Assembly: GCF_000758525.1 (NCBI RefSeq)
Contig: NZ_CP009241.1
Span: forward strand, 2,480,001-2,544,000
Source of the DNA: Paenibacillus sp. FSL H7-0357
GTDB lineage: Bacteria > Bacillota > Bacilli > Paenibacillales > Paenibacillaceae
DNA length: 64,000 bases
Direction: 5' to 3'
Positions within the stretch are counted from its first letter, which is position 1, and each line of letters opens with the position of its first letter. Both the position numbers and the translations under genes were made by a program. A model generated the notes under the pieces. It was not told where the DNA came from, ran no database searches, and worked only from the letters and a program-made list of their open reading frames with translations. Shown here one piece after another: positions 44,386-53,272 of the stretch.

Positions 44386-47049
44386 GTGGACAAGTTGATA
44401 CTAATCGATGGAAATAACATCATTTATCGCGCATTTTTCGCCATGCCGCCGCTGACGAATACGGCGGGGCAGCAGACAAATGCGGTATACGGATTTACGA
44501 CGATGCTGCTGCGTTTAATAGAGGAGCATAAGCCGAGTCATCTGATCGTAGCATTCGATGCCGGGAAGATTACATTCCGGCATGAAGGGTATGAAGATTA
44601 TAAGGGCGGCCGTCAAAAGACACCGCCAGAGCTCTCCGAGCAGTTTCCGATGCTGAAGGACCTGCTGCGTGATATGGGGGTGCCGCAGTTTGAGATTTCC
44701 GGTTACGAAGCTGACGATATTATCGGCAGCATCTCGCGTGAGGCTGATGAAGCCGGACGCCAGGTAATGATCGTGTCCGGGGACAAGGACATGCTGCAGC
44801 TGGCCTCGGAGTATACGACGGTGGCACTGGTCCGTAAGGGCGTTACAGAAGTCGAGCTGTACGGACCGCAGCAAATCCGCGAGAAATACGATCTGACGCC
44901 AGAGCAGATCATCGACCTTAAGGGGCTGATGGGTGATGCCAGTGATAACATTCCCGGAGTGCCTGGCGTAGGCGAGAAGACCGCACTTAAGCTGCTGCAC
45001 CAGTTCGGTTCGGTCGAAGGCGTGCTGGCCGGAACCGGCGAGCTGAAGGGCAAGATGAAAGAGAAGCTGGAGGAACATGCGGACAGTGCCGTGATGAGCA
45101 AGAAGCTGGCGACGATTTACCGCGAGGTTCCGCTGGAACATGCCTGGGAGGATATGGAATTCACCGGAATTAAGGGGGATACCGCCGGCCCGGCACTCGC
45201 CAAGCTGGAATTCAAATCCCTGCTTGAGCGCCTGTCGCTGAGCGCTTATTCGCCCAGCAGTGATGGAGCTGTAGAAGCGGTTGAAGCTGCCGTCCTGGAT
45301 ATTACCATCGTCGGTGAAAGTGAGCTGGAGGACTTGATCTCCGCTCTCCCGGGCATTTCCGCGCTGCATGTGGAATCAAACGGTGAGAACCCGCACCGTG
45401 CAGAAGTGATTGGCCTTGGCTTGTCTTCGCCGGAGCGGCATTACTTCGTGCCGTTTGCACTGCTGCAGAGCCATGCTGCTGCTCCGCTGCGGGCCTGGCT
45501 GGGAGACAGCAAGGCGCCGAAGAGCGGTTATGATCTGCACCGCGCCGATCTGGCGCTGCATTGGCAGGGGATTCCTTTTGCCGGAGCAGCCAATGATGTG
45601 CAGCTTGCTGCTTATCTGCTGGATCCGACAGAAGCAAATCAGAACTTGAATGATCTTACCGCCAAATATGGCCTGCCCCGCTTATCTCCGGATGAAGAGG
45701 TGTTCGGCAAAGGCGCCAAATATAAAATACCGGAGCTTGAAATCCTCGGCAATCATGTGGCGCGCAAAAGCGCTACCGTGCTTGGTATCGTCGAGAAGCA
45801 GCAGCAGGAGCTGACCGAGACGGCAATGACCGGACTGTTCGAAGATCTCGAAATGCCGCTGTCGCGCATTCTTGCCGATATGGAAAAACAGGGGATTGCC
45901 GTCAATAAAGAAGATCTTAAAGAGCTGGGGAAAGAATTCGAAGCCCAGATTTCCAAGCTGGTTGCTGAAATCTACGAGATATGCGGAACCGAGTTCAACC
46001 TGAATTCGCCTAAGCAGCTCGGGGAAATCCTGTTTGTGAAGCTGGGTCTGCCTGTCGTCAAGAAGACCAAAACAGGCTATTCCACCGATGCCGAGGTGCT
46101 GGAGAAACTGGCCCCTTATCATGATGTGGTGCGTCTGATCCTGCAATACCGCTCGATCGCCAAGCTCCAGTCCACCTATGTAGAGGGGCTGCTCAAGGAA
46201 GTCTCCGAGGTGACCGGTAAGGTGCATACCTTCTACCGGCAGACCATTGCCGCAACAGGAAGGCTTAGCAGCCAATTTCCGAACCTGCAGAACATTCCGA
46301 TCCGGCTGGAGGAAGGCCGCAAGATCCGCAAGGTCTTTGTACCGTCCGAACCGGGCTGGTCAATTCTGGCGGCAGATTACTCGCAGATCGAACTCCGCGT
46401 GCTGGCACATATTTCCGGTGATGAGCGGATGAAGGAAGCTTTTCTGCATGATATGGATATTCATACCAAGACAGCGATGGATGTGTTCGGAGTCACGGCC
46501 GACCAGGTCGACAGCAACATGCGCCGGTCCGCCAAGGCGGTTAACTTCGGCATTGTGTACGGCATCAGTGATTACGGACTGTCGCAGAACCTGGGGATTT
46601 CCCGCAAGGAAGCATCACATTTTATTGAGCAGTACTTTGAAGTATATGAGGGTGTACGCCGCTACATGGACGATATCGTGCTTGATGCCCGCAAGCAAGG
46701 TTATGTAACCACGCTGCTGGAACGCCGCCGCTATCTGCCGGAGATCAATGCGAAGAACTTTAATCTGCGCTCATTTGCCGAACGTACGGCGATGAATACC
46801 CCAATTCAAGGGACGGCTGCAGACATTATCAAGCTGGCTATGGTCCATATGGACAAGGCGCTGTATGAGCGCGGGCTGAAGAGCCGCATGCTGCTGCAGG
46901 TGCACGATGAGCTTGTTTTCGAGGTGCCGGAAGATGAGCTTGAGCTGATGAAGGAACTGCTGCCCAAGGTTATGGCCGGCGCGCTCAAGCTCTCTGTGCC
47001 GCTGAAGGCAGAGGTAAGTTATGGAAGTAACTGGTATGAGGCGAAATAG
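44386..47049 (+). CDS. polA: DNA polymerase I
   Basis: The 887-residue repair and Okazaki-fragment polymerase starts at GTG 44386 after GAGGTG. Its 5'-nuclease domain (1-290) has LIDGNNIIYRAFFA and GLMGDASDNIPGVPGVGEKTA. The middle exonuclease-like domain (about 300-480) lacks the DxE motif (LHVES in its place), as in other Bacillales, so proofreading is probably absent. The polymerase domain has AADYSQIELRVLAHIS, RRSAKAVNFGIVYGIS and QVHDELVFEVP. mutM follows after 51 bp. Confidence 0.97.
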   Translation: MDKLILIDGNNIIYRAFFAMPPLTNTAGQQTNAVYGFTTMLLRLIEEHKPSHLIVAFDAGKITFRHEGYEDYKGGRQKTPPELSEQFPMLKDLLRDMGVPQFEISGYEADDIIGSISREADEAGRQVMIVSGDKDMLQLASEYTTVALVRKGVTEVELYGPQQIREKYDLTPEQIIDLKGLMGDASDNIPGVPGVGEKTALKLLHQFGSVEGVLAGTGELKGKMKEKLEEHADSAVMSKKLATIYREVPLEHAWEDMEFTGIKGDTAGPALAKLEFKSLLERLSLSAYSPSSDGAVEAVEAAVLDITIVGESELEDLISALPGISALHVESNGENPHRAEVIGLGLSSPERHYFVPFALLQSHAAAPLRAWLGDSKAPKSGYDLHRADLALHWQGIPFAGAANDVQLAAYLLDPTEANQNLNDLTAKYGLPRLSPDEEVFGKGAKYKIPELEILGNHVARKSATVLGIVEKQQQELTETAMTGLFEDLEMPLSRILADMEKQGIAVNKEDLKELGKEFEAQISKLVAEIYEICGTEFNLNSPKQLGEILFVKLGLPVVKKTKTGYSTDAEVLEKLAPYHDVVRLILQYRSIAKLQSTYVEGLLKEVSEVTGKVHTFYRQTIAATGRLSSQFPNLQNIPIRLEEGRKIRKVFVPSEPGWSILAADYSQIELRVLAHISGDERMKEAFLHDMDIHTKTAMDVFGVTADQVDSNMRRSAKAVNFGIVYGISDYGLSQNLGISRKEASHFIEQYFEVYEGVRRYMDDIVLDARKQGYVTTLLERRRYLPEINAKNFNLRSFAERTAMNTPIQGTAADIIKLAMVHMDKALYERGLKSRMLLQVHDELVFEVPEDELELMKELLPKVMAGALKLSVPLKAEVSYGSNWYEAK

Positions 47050-47100
47050 ACTCCCCGCAGGCCCGGCAATTCCGGTATAATGGAGGAGAGGTGAGCCATT

Positions 47101-47943
47101 ATGCCGGAATTGCCGGAAGTAGAAACAGTCAAGAGAACACTTAATGAATTAATTAAAGGCAAGCAGATAGAGAATGTCACCGTCCGGCTGCCGCGGATTA
47201 TCCAGCGTCCGGACGATACTCAGGCTTTTGCCCATATGCTGGCAGGCCATAGCGTGGTTCATGTGGAGCGCAGAGGCAAATTTCTGCGTTTTGTATTTGA
47301 CGGTTTGGTAATGGTCTCCCATCTGCGGATGGAGGGCCGGTACGGTCTTTTCCAGGGAGATGAGCCGCTGGACAAGCATACGCATGTCATCTTCCATTTC
47401 ACCGACGGCACCGAGCTGCGGTATACGGATGTGCGTCAGTTTGGTACCATGCATTTGTTCCAGCCGGGCGAGGATCTTCTCCTTAAGCCGCTGAGCAAGC
47501 TGGGGCAGGAACCGCTTGATCCTTCCTTTACAGTGGAGAGATTCAAGGAAATTGTCTCCGGTAAAAACACCAAAATCAAACCGCTGCTGCTGAATCAGGA
47601 ATATGTGGTCGGCATCGGCAATATTTATGTAGATGAGGCGTTGCATCGCGCCGGAATTCACCCTGAGGTGAGCGCGAAGGCGCTTACGGAAGAGCAGTTG
47701 AACAAGCTGCATCATGCGATTGTGGCAACGCTGACTGAGGCGGTGAATGCCGGAGGCTCCTCTGTGAAGTCGTATGTCAACGGCCAGGGAGAAAGCGGCA
47801 GCTACCAGCAGCAATTGCTCATTTACGGACGTAAGGATCAGCCCTGCGCCACCTGCGGTACTCTCATCGAGAAGAGTGTTGTAGGCGGCCGGGGCACTCA
47901 TATTTGCCCAAGCTGCCAGCCTTTGGCTGCGGCAGTTAAGTAG
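47101..47943 (+). CDS. mutM: Formamidopyrimidine-DNA glycosylase MutM/Fpg
   Basis: The 280-residue enzyme excises 8-oxoguanine and other oxidised purines. It begins MPELPEVETVKR, giving the catalytic Pro2/Glu3, and ends in the zinc finger C-x2-C...C-x2-C (CATCGTLIEK, ICPSC). The intervening QEYVVGIGNIYVDEALH is the helix-two-turn-helix. A GGAGGAGAGGTGAGCC ribosome site precedes it. The order polA-mutM-ytaF-coaE is as in B. subtilis. Confidence 0.96.
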   Translation: MPELPEVETVKRTLNELIKGKQIENVTVRLPRIIQRPDDTQAFAHMLAGHSVVHVERRGKFLRFVFDGLVMVSHLRMEGRYGLFQGDEPLDKHTHVIFHFTDGTELRYTDVRQFGTMHLFQPGEDLLLKPLSKLGQEPLDPSFTVERFKEIVSGKNTKIKPLLLNQEYVVGIGNIYVDEALHRAGIHPEVSAKALTEEQLNKLHHAIVATLTEAVNAGGSSVKSYVNGQGESGSYQQQLLIYGRKDQPCATCGTLIEKSVVGGRGTHICPSCQPLAAAVK

Positions 47944-48127
47944 GGCATCGCACTAGAGCAAGAGATGATTTACAGGCATTATACACCTCTGCTGTTCATG
48001 CTGCTGCAAAAGTAAGGCACCGACAGTTTGTCCCGCCCATATACTGTGTGAAGAATGCTCAATAAAGCGAACGGAGCCCGCGGAACGTTCCGCACGGGCT
48101 GCCGGTTCTTCACGGGAGGGATTGCGG

Positions 48128-48883
48128 GTGCTCAGCCCCTTGTTTTCATTGCTGCTGCTGGCTTTTGCCCTGAGCTTGGACGGTTTTGGTGTAGGCATTA
48201 CATATGGACTCCGCAAAATGAAAATACCGCTGCTCTCCATTATGATTATCTCGCTTTGCTCGGGGATAGTCATTTGTGTCTCTATGCAGGTAGGTGTGCT
48301 GCTGGCGAAGGTAATTTCACCGCAGGCCGCTTCAAGCATCGGCGCGATTATTCTGGTCCTGATGGGCTGCTGGTCCCTCGTCCAGATGCTGATTCAGAAG
48401 GAGAAGGAGCACAGTCCGGGAGGACGGGAGACAGGAACCGTACTGCTTTCGGGAGTGGCTTCCAAGGGGGAGGCTGCAACTGCTGACCTTGCAGATACGA
48501 CTGCGGTTTCTGTGAGTGAGATCGAAAAAGACGCGCAGAAGGCGGCAGTCTTTTCACTGGAGCTCCGCCATCTCGGGGTGGTCATCCAGATTCTCCGTAC
48601 GCCGTCTTCGGCCGATATGGACGCCTCCGGGAGCATTTCCTCCATGGAAGCGATGCTGCTCGGAATAGCACTGTCGCTGGATGCTTTCGGAGCGGGTCTT
48701 GGGGCTGCACTGCTGGGATTCAGTCCGGTATCCACCTCGCTTATGATCGCCCTGTTCAGCGGAACCTTTCTGCTGCTGGGCATGAGAACAGGTCTTAAGC
48801 TGTCTGGACGTTACTGGATGAAGCATGCTGCCGTACTGCCTGCGTTAATGTTAATTGCAATGGGAATAATGAAGCTATTATGA
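48128..48883 (+). CDS. ytaF: Sporulation membrane protein YtaF (MntP-like)
   Basis: Start GTG 48128 (VLSPLFSLLLLAFALSLDG), 8 bp from GGAGG; TTG 48122 touches the ribosome site. The 251-residue protein has about six helices in two halves, each with an ALSLDGFG/ALSLDAFGAG motif like the manganese exporter MntP. The loop between halves (about 95-165) is long and rich in charged and small residues (GGRETGTVLLSGVASKGEAA). YtaF is a sporulation protein in B. subtilis; metal transport is an inference from the motifs. coaE follows 9 bp later. Confidence 0.87.
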   Translation: MLSPLFSLLLLAFALSLDGFGVGITYGLRKMKIPLLSIMIISLCSGIVICVSMQVGVLLAKVISPQAASSIGAIILVLMGCWSLVQMLIQKEKEHSPGGRETGTVLLSGVASKGEAATADLADTTAVSVSEIEKDAQKAAVFSLELRHLGVVIQILRTPSSADMDASGSISSMEAMLLGIALSLDAFGAGLGAALLGFSPVSTSLMIALFSGTFLLLGMRTGLKLSGRYWMKHAAVLPALMLIAMGIMKLL

Positions 48884-48892
48884 GGTGAGTAC

Positions 48893-49486
48893 ATGATTAT
48901 GGGCTTAACCGGAGGCATTGCTTCTGGAAAAAGCACCGTGTCCGCACTGTTTGTGGAAAAGGGAGCAAGACTCGTGGACGCTGATGCCATCGCCAGAGAA
49001 GTCATGCTCCCGGGACATCCGGTGCTGGCTGCAGCTGTGCTGCATTTTGGAGAAGGAATCCTGCTGCCGGATGGAACACTGAACCGCACCAAGCTGGGGG
49101 AGATCGTTTTTCATGATCCGGAAGCCCGGCAGGCGCTGAATCAGTTGACGCATCCGGCGATTCGCCAGGAAATCAAAGACCGTATGAACACAATGGAACA
49201 AGAAGACCCGCAGCGGTTGACTATTGTAGATATCCCTCTGCTGTATGAATCGGAGCTGGACAACCTTTTCGGGCAAATTGTGGTCGTCTATGTTCCCCGG
49301 GAGGTCCAGTTGGACCGGCTGATGGAGCGCAACAGGCTGACTCTGGAGCAGGCCCAAGGAAGACTGGATGCCCAGTTGGATATTGAACTGAAGCGCAGCA
49401 GAGCGGACTACATCATCGACAACAGCGGTACTCTTGCCCAAACTGAGCAGCAGGTTGCCGTATTGTGGGACAGGCTGGGCCTATGA
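48893..49486 (+). CDS. coaE: Dephospho-CoA kinase
   Basis: The 197-residue kinase performs the last step of coenzyme A synthesis. P-loop GLTGGIASGKST (4-15), DADAIAREV, the LTHPAIRQEI lid and VDIPLLYESEL are all present, with RSRADYIIDNSG near the end. ATG 48893 follows GAGGTG. The stop overlaps the transglycosylase ATG. Confidence 0.95.
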   Translation: MIMGLTGGIASGKSTVSALFVEKGARLVDADAIAREVMLPGHPVLAAAVLHFGEGILLPDGTLNRTKLGEIVFHDPEARQALNQLTHPAIRQEIKDRMNTMEQEDPQRLTIVDIPLLYESELDNLFGQIVVVYVPREVQLDRLMERNRLTLEQAQGRLDAQLDIELKRSRADYIIDNSGTLAQTEQQVAVLWDRLGL

Positions 49487-50049
49487 TGAAATGGCTGCGT
49501 AAAAAAAGAGTGCTGCTCCTGTTATTCGTTGGATTCACTGGAATCCTGTTCTTGAGTACCAACTGGATGTCCTGGTTTTATCCGATTTATTATAAAGCAG
49601 AAATTCGTGAGCACAGTATTACCTACGATATGGACCCGTTCCTTGTGGCAGCCATCATCCGGGTGGAAACGAACTATAAGACCGGCCGGGAGTCCAAAAA
49701 AGGCGCATTGGGACTCATGCAGCTGATGCCGGATACGGCGAAGTGGGCGCTTGAAAAGGCCAAGCTTCCCGATGTCTCACTGCAACAATTGAAGAGGGAG
49801 CCATCGGCCAACATTGAGCTTGGAACCTGGTATTTGTCATCGCTTTCCCGCCAGTTTGATGGCAACCGTACCGCTGTAATCGCGGCCTATAACGCAGGCC
49901 CCGGGAAAGTGAAGAGCTGGCTGGAAAAGGGCAATTGGGACGGTACAGCGGCTTCCGTGAAGGATATCCCGTTTGGCGAGACCCGGCATTATGTGCAGCG
50001 AGTCATTTATTATTACGACCAGTACACGGAGATTTACAGCGAGTTCTAA
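49483..50049 (+). CDS. Soluble-lytic-transglycosylase-like (SLT) protein
   Basis: About 188 residues from ATG 49483 (ATGA overlap with coaE; ATG 49486 is equally possible). A basic start and one membrane helix (about 9-27) anchor an SLT domain: VAAIIRVETNYKTG supplies the catalytic Glu, followed by GALGLMQLMPDTAKWA and VIAAYNAGPGKVKSWL. It should cleave the glycan strands of peptidoglycan to anhydromuropeptides at the outer membrane face. Membrane anchoring and coupling to coaE are as in the usual Bacillales layout. Confidence 0.9.
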   Translation: MMKWLRKKRVLLLLFVGFTGILFLSTNWMSWFYPIYYKAEIREHSITYDMDPFLVAAIIRVETNYKTGRESKKGALGLMQLMPDTAKWALEKAKLPDVSLQQLKREPSANIELGTWYLSSLSRQFDGNRTAVIAAYNAGPGKVKSWLEKGNWDGTAASVKDIPFGETRHYVQRVIYYYDQYTEIYSEF

Positions 50050-50073
50050 GGGAGAAGACTGTATTTGTACGAA

Positions 50074-50118
50074 AAAAGAAGCATTAAACAGCCTTGAGGG
50101 CCGTTTAATACTTCTTTA
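50074..50118. terminator. Bidirectional terminator between the SLT gene and SASP
   Basis: AAAGAAGCATTAAAC/GTTTAATACTTCTTT stem (one mismatch) with A- and T-rich ends, between convergent genes. Confidence 0.85.
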
Positions 50119-50138
50119 GGCAAGCTTATGGGGACAGG

Positions 50139-50357
50139 TTATTTGTATTGACCTGCCAGTGATTGCTCAGCCAGGGTTACAAGACGTTTAGTGATGTAAC
50201 CACCGATCGAACCGTTTTCGTAAGAAGTTTTATTGCCTTGGTATCCATCTGGGGAGAGCGTGATACCTAGTTCTTGGGCAACTTCATATTTCAGTTGTTC
50301 CAAGGCACCGCGTGAATTTGGAGCTACCAGGTTATTGGAGCTGTTGTTTTGGCTCAT
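50139..50357 (-). CDS. Alpha/beta-type small acid-soluble spore protein
   Basis: The 72-residue protein shows the family signatures ALEQLKYEVAQELGI and GNKTSYENGSIGGYITKRLV. It coats and protects spore DNA and is degraded by the GPR protease at germination, probably in YEVAQE. AGGAGGTGAACAGCA precedes ATG 50357. A sigma-G-like promoter lies upstream. Confidence 0.97.
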   Translation of the reverse strand: MSQNNSSNNLVAPNSRGALEQLKYEVAQELGITLSPDGYQGNKTSYENGSIGGYITKRLVTLAEQSLAGQYK

Positions 50358-50387
50358 TGCTGTTCACCTCCTATCGGTTGGTAACTG

Positions 50388-50417
50388 TATTATGTGCCGG
50401 ACATGGCATATTCATAA
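50388..50417 (-). promoter_or_regulatory. Sigma-G-type promoter candidate for SASP
   Basis: Minus strand: TTATG (GHATR, 4/5), 18-bp spacer, CATAATA (CATWHTA, full match). It ends about 30 bp before the ATG, which suits a forespore-expressed SASP gene. Confidence 0.5.
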
Positions 50418-50522
50418 CAACAAATAAACGGTGTTTTCTGGAAATAAAATCAGCTTACCGGTAGCCGGCGTATGCCGGACCGGAAAGCGACCATTAATGC
50501 AAAAGGAAGTGACTTAAGGCTT

Positions 50523-50999
50523 ATGAAATGCCCTTACTGCGATCACACGAATACGAAAGTGCTTGACTCGCGTCCGGCCAACGAGAATAAGTCCATCCGG
50601 CGCAGGCGGGAATGTGAGCGCTGCAGCAAGCGGTTTACCACCTTTGAGATGATTGAAGAAACTCCGCTGATCGTGATCAAAAAAGACGGCAGCCGCGAAG
50701 AATTCAGCCGCGACAAAATCCTGCGCGGCCTTATCCGTGCCTGCGAGAAACGTCCCGTCTCCGTAGAGCGCCTGGAGTCCATTGTCTCCGAGGTGGAGAA
50801 GTCGCTGCGCGGCATCGCCTTAGCCGAAGTGGAGAGCCGCCAGATCGGCGAGCTGGTCATGGAGCAGCTCTACCCTGTCGATGAGGTCGCTTACGTCCGC
50901 TTCGCCTCCGTGTACCGCCAGTTCAAGGATATCAACATGTTTATGAAGGAACTGAAGGGACTGCTCTCTAAAAACACCGAGGAGTTTGAGGGGTTGTAG
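50523..50999 (+). CDS. nrdR: Transcriptional repressor NrdR
   Basis: From ATG 50523 ([17 protein letters not shown]) the protein has 158 residues. The zinc ribbon (CPYC...CERC) and [19 protein letters not shown] are standard; an ATP-cone ([21 protein letters not shown]) follows. It represses ribonucleotide reductase genes when dATP is high. The upstream frame from 50472 lacks support. In B. subtilis the gene also lies near coaE. Confidence 0.96.
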   Translation: MKCPYCDHTNTKVLDSRPANENKSIRRRRECERCSKRFTTFEMIEETPLIVIKKDGSREEFSRDKILRGLIRACEKRPVSVERLESIVSEVEKSLRGIALAEVESRQIGELVMEQLYPVDEVAYVRFASVYRQFKDINMFMKELKGLLSKNTEEFEGL

Positions 51000-51040
51000 A
51001 AGCATTTTGCGCACCCCGAAAAACTTTTTTTGAAAAAGTG

Positions 51041-51069
51041 TTGACACCGAAGGCGATTTTTTATATTAT
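51041..51069 (+). promoter_or_regulatory. Strong sigma-A promoter for the tRNA pair
   Basis: TTGACA, 17-bp spacer, TATTAT, 100 bp before tRNA-Ala. Confidence 0.75.
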
Positions 51070-51169
51070 ATAGAAGTCGCCTACGGAACTTAAACATGAC
51101 GAAGCGATGGGAGCTAACAGCTCAGTCCGGATTTTAGAATACATAGTTGTAGTTCTAAATCAGCCACAT

Positions 51170-51245
51170 GGGGCCATAGCTCAGCTGGGAGAGCGCATCG
51201 CTGGCAGCGATGAGGTCAGGGGTTCGATCCCCCTTGGCTCCACCA
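51170..51245 (+). tRNA. tRNA-Ala (GGC anticodon)
   Basis: Full cloverleaf: acceptor GGGGCCA/TGGCTCC, D arm GCTC..GAGC, anticodon loop with GGC in CATCG-CTGGCAG-CGATG, T arm AGGGG-TTCGATC-CCCCT, discriminator A and encoded CCA. Confidence 0.97.
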
Positions 51246-51255
51246 AATTTCATAT

Positions 51256-51328
51256 GGACTCTTAGCTCAGTTGGTAGAGCAGTAGACTCTTAATCTATTT
51301 GTCCAGGGTTCGAGCCCCTGAGAGTCCA
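51256..51328 (+). tRNA. tRNA-Lys (CTT anticodon)
   Basis: Cloverleaf: acceptor GGACTCT/AGAGTCC, anticodon loop CTCTTAA in GTAGA/TCTAT, T arm CAGGG-TTCGAGC-CCCTG. The loop gives anticodon CTT, reading AAG. CCA is not encoded. It lies 10 bp after tRNA-Ala. Confidence 0.93.
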
Positions 51329-51332
51329 TCCT

Positions 51333-51360
51333 AAAGAACGGCAGAAATGCCGTTCTTTTG
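51333..51360 (+). terminator. Terminator of the tRNA operon
   Basis: AAAGAACGGCA/TGCCGTTCTTTT perfect stem with GAAA loop and T4. Confidence 0.92.
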
Positions 51361-52003
51361 CTGTTTATGGGAGTTGGAGAAATAAGCAGAGAGTGGGAAT
51401 TTCTGAGCTGCAAATGCCAACGGCAACAGCCCGCTCGTGCATCCCATCCGGAGCTCAACCTCTGAACCCCAGTTGTTAAAGGTAAACGCCAACTGCCTAG
51501 TCCAAATCCCCAAACGTCAAATGCTAATGCTGACTGCCACTCCCAACACTGTATGCCAACGTCGACCACCAGTTACGATTGGCTGGCTGCCCGCTAACTC
51601 CGAAATCCAACTTCAGACTAACCACTGCTACCCTGAATTCCTTGCGGACTCCACAGACTTTATTTTCGCTAATCAGCATATATTGCAGAGCTAACGGACC
51701 ATACTGCGCTTATCCCCCTACATCAGGCAATATTTCATATGAACATCAGCTAATAACTGCATCTGAGTCCGTAAGATAGACGAAACAGCGTTTCTTGGAG
51801 AAATAAAGGCGCCCCGGTCCGTAACGATTCACTCGACTCCTCCATCACATAGGCTGCTTGCACATCTCCCAGTGTCCTCCTACGGAGATTTTCAGTATTT
51901 TGCATGCGAGCTTCTCGGTAGGTTTTCAACTTTCGTTACCAGGAATTGTTTACAGTTGTCCTTCCTTCACTTGTCAATAAACGATGGAGGCTCAAAAATC
52001 ATA
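51361..52003. other. Gene-poor stretch with unusual composition
   Basis: No ORF here has a ribosome site with a recognisable protein. The region 51400-51640 is pyrimidine- and C-rich on the plus strand, with recurring words such as CCAACTGCC, GCCACTCCC and CCCCAACG, suggesting degenerate short repeats. I see no tRNA, terminator or transposon ends. Confidence 0.5.
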
Positions 52004-52032
52004 TTGACTTTCTGAAATTGAGTGGATACAAT
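52004..52032 (+). promoter_or_regulatory. Sigma-A promoter for the 52-55 kb operon
   Basis: TTGACT, 17-bp spacer, TACAAT (one mismatch in each hexamer). The first operator-like palindrome begins 12 bp downstream. Confidence 0.65.
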
Positions 52033-52043
52033 GATACCTACAG

Positions 52044-52057
52044 GAAACACTGTTACC
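52044..52057 (+). promoter_or_regulatory. Operator-like element, copy 1
   Basis: GAAACACTGTTACC, containing the palindrome AACA-C-TGTT. An exact inverted copy lies at 52111-52124. Placement just after the promoter suggests a repressor site; the size suits a TetR- or MarR-type regulator, but none is encoded nearby. Confidence 0.6.
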
Positions 52058-52110
52058 GTAAATGCGCTTCACTTAACTTTCAAAAAAATCGAAAAATAGT
52101 TCTGAGTTTT

Positions 52111-52124
52111 GGTAACAGTGTTTC
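52111..52124 (-). promoter_or_regulatory. Operator-like element, copy 2 (inverted)
   Basis: GGTAACAGTGTTTC is the exact reverse complement of 52044-52057. It overlaps a possible second promoter (TTGGTA...TATAAC, 15-bp spacer). In RNA the two copies could also pair as a 14-bp stem around a 53-base loop. Confidence 0.6.
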
Positions 52125-52161
52125 TATAGTATAACACAGTATCAAAAAGGAGAGCACCACG

Positions 52162-52233
52162 ATGACAAATAAGGGGATAAGAATTAAGAATCCGGGTAAT
52201 CAATCTGATCTTCCAGGGAGGACAATACGATGA
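52162..52233 (+). CDS. Possible 23-codon leader ORF
   Basis: ATG 52162 stands behind AAAAAGGAGAGCACCACG, a strong ribosome site, and reads MTNKGIRIKNPGNQSDLPGR plus three residues before TGA, which overlaps the ATG of the reductase gene (ATGA). The reductase has its own ribosome site (AGGGAGGACAATACG) inside this ORF. The peptide resembles nothing I know; it may act in translational coupling or be an N-terminal relic. Confidence 0.4.
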   Translation: MTNKGIRIKNPGNQSDLPGRTIR

Positions 52234-53240
52234 AAGCTATACAACTGACAAACGGCTTCGGCTTTGAGGAATTAACCATGACGGAAATCGACAAACCAAC
52301 GCCAGGCCCTAAGGAGGTGCTGATCCGCATGAGGGCAGCTTCTCTCAATTATCGGGATCTAGTGGTCCTCGGCGGATTAATGCCGATCGAAGTTAAATTC
52401 CCCTTCATTCCATTATCAGACGGAGCGGGAGAAATTGTAGCCATTGGACAAGGCGTAACTAGATTTCAGGTCGGACAACGAGTAGCAGGTAATTTTCAAC
52501 AGCGCTTCATTGGCGGCAACCCAAGACCAGGGGTGTTAGAAGAAAGTCTGGGAGGTCCGTTGAACGGAGTAGCGGCCGAGTATGTCGTTCTGCATGAAGA
52601 CGGAGTCGTCCCTATTCCCGATCACCTCACTTATGAGGAGGCCTCCACCCTGCCGATCGCGGCATTAACCGCATGGAGCATGCTAATCGAATACGGTGGT
52701 TTGCAAGCGGGTGATACTGTGCTGCTGCAAGGAACAGGCGGTGTCTCCATCTTCGGGCTTCAATTCTCGCTTATGGCCGGAGCACGAGTCATCATCACGT
52801 CGAGCAGCAACGACAAGCTGGAACGAGCAAAAGCTCTTGGCGCATGGCAAACGATCAACTATTCGGAGGTTCCTGATTGGGATAAGGCAGCGTTAGAGCT
52901 GACTGGCGGCGTCGACCATGTTCTGGATGTTGGAGGAGCGGCAACGATGGGGAAATCCATAAATGCACTTCGCACTGGAGGGACCGTGAGTATGGTCGGG
53001 TTCTTATCGGGCTTGACCATTCCGGAATACGATGTCTCCAGCATCTTGCACAAAGCCGCAACGGTTCGCGGCAGTCAAGTCGGCAACCGGGATCACTTTG
53101 AAAAGATGAATCGGGCGATTGCCCATCATCGTTTACATCCCGTCATCGACCGCGTATTCCCTCTAGAACGAATTGGAGAAGCTATCGCGCTCTTGGCTGA
53201 AGGAAAGCAATATTTTGGTAAAATCGTAGTCCAAATCTAA
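52230..53240 (+). CDS. Zinc-free MDR-type NAD(P)-dependent alcohol dehydrogenase / quinone reductase-like
   Basis: The 336-residue medium-chain reductase begins MKAIQLTNGFGFEELTMTE and has the GroES-like half (SLNYRDLVVLGG, PLSDGAGEIVAIG) and the Rossmann half (VLLQGTGGVSIFGLQFS). The structural-zinc cysteine cluster is absent, and the catalytic Cys is replaced (NYRD), so it is likely a zinc-independent oxidoreductase. Substrate unknown. First full gene of a three-enzyme operon; the next gene is 32 bp away. Confidence 0.88.
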   Translation: MKAIQLTNGFGFEELTMTEIDKPTPGPKEVLIRMRAASLNYRDLVVLGGLMPIEVKFPFIPLSDGAGEIVAIGQGVTRFQVGQRVAGNFQQRFIGGNPRPGVLEESLGGPLNGVAAEYVVLHEDGVVPIPDHLTYEEASTLPIAALTAWSMLIEYGGLQAGDTVLLQGTGGVSIFGLQFSLMAGARVIITSSSNDKLERAKALGAWQTINYSEVPDWDKAALELTGGVDHVLDVGGAATMGKSINALRTGGTVSMVGFLSGLTIPEYDVSSILHKAATVRGSQVGNRDHFEKMNRAIAHHRLHPVIDRVFPLERIGEAIALLAEGKQYFGKIVVQI

Positions 53241-53272
53241 AATCTCTCAAAAATGATACAGGAGGCGCTCTA

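Noticed and set aside
51437..51694. 85-codon frame after the tRNAs
   Set aside because: No ribosome site and no recognisable protein pattern; composition follows the degenerate stretch.
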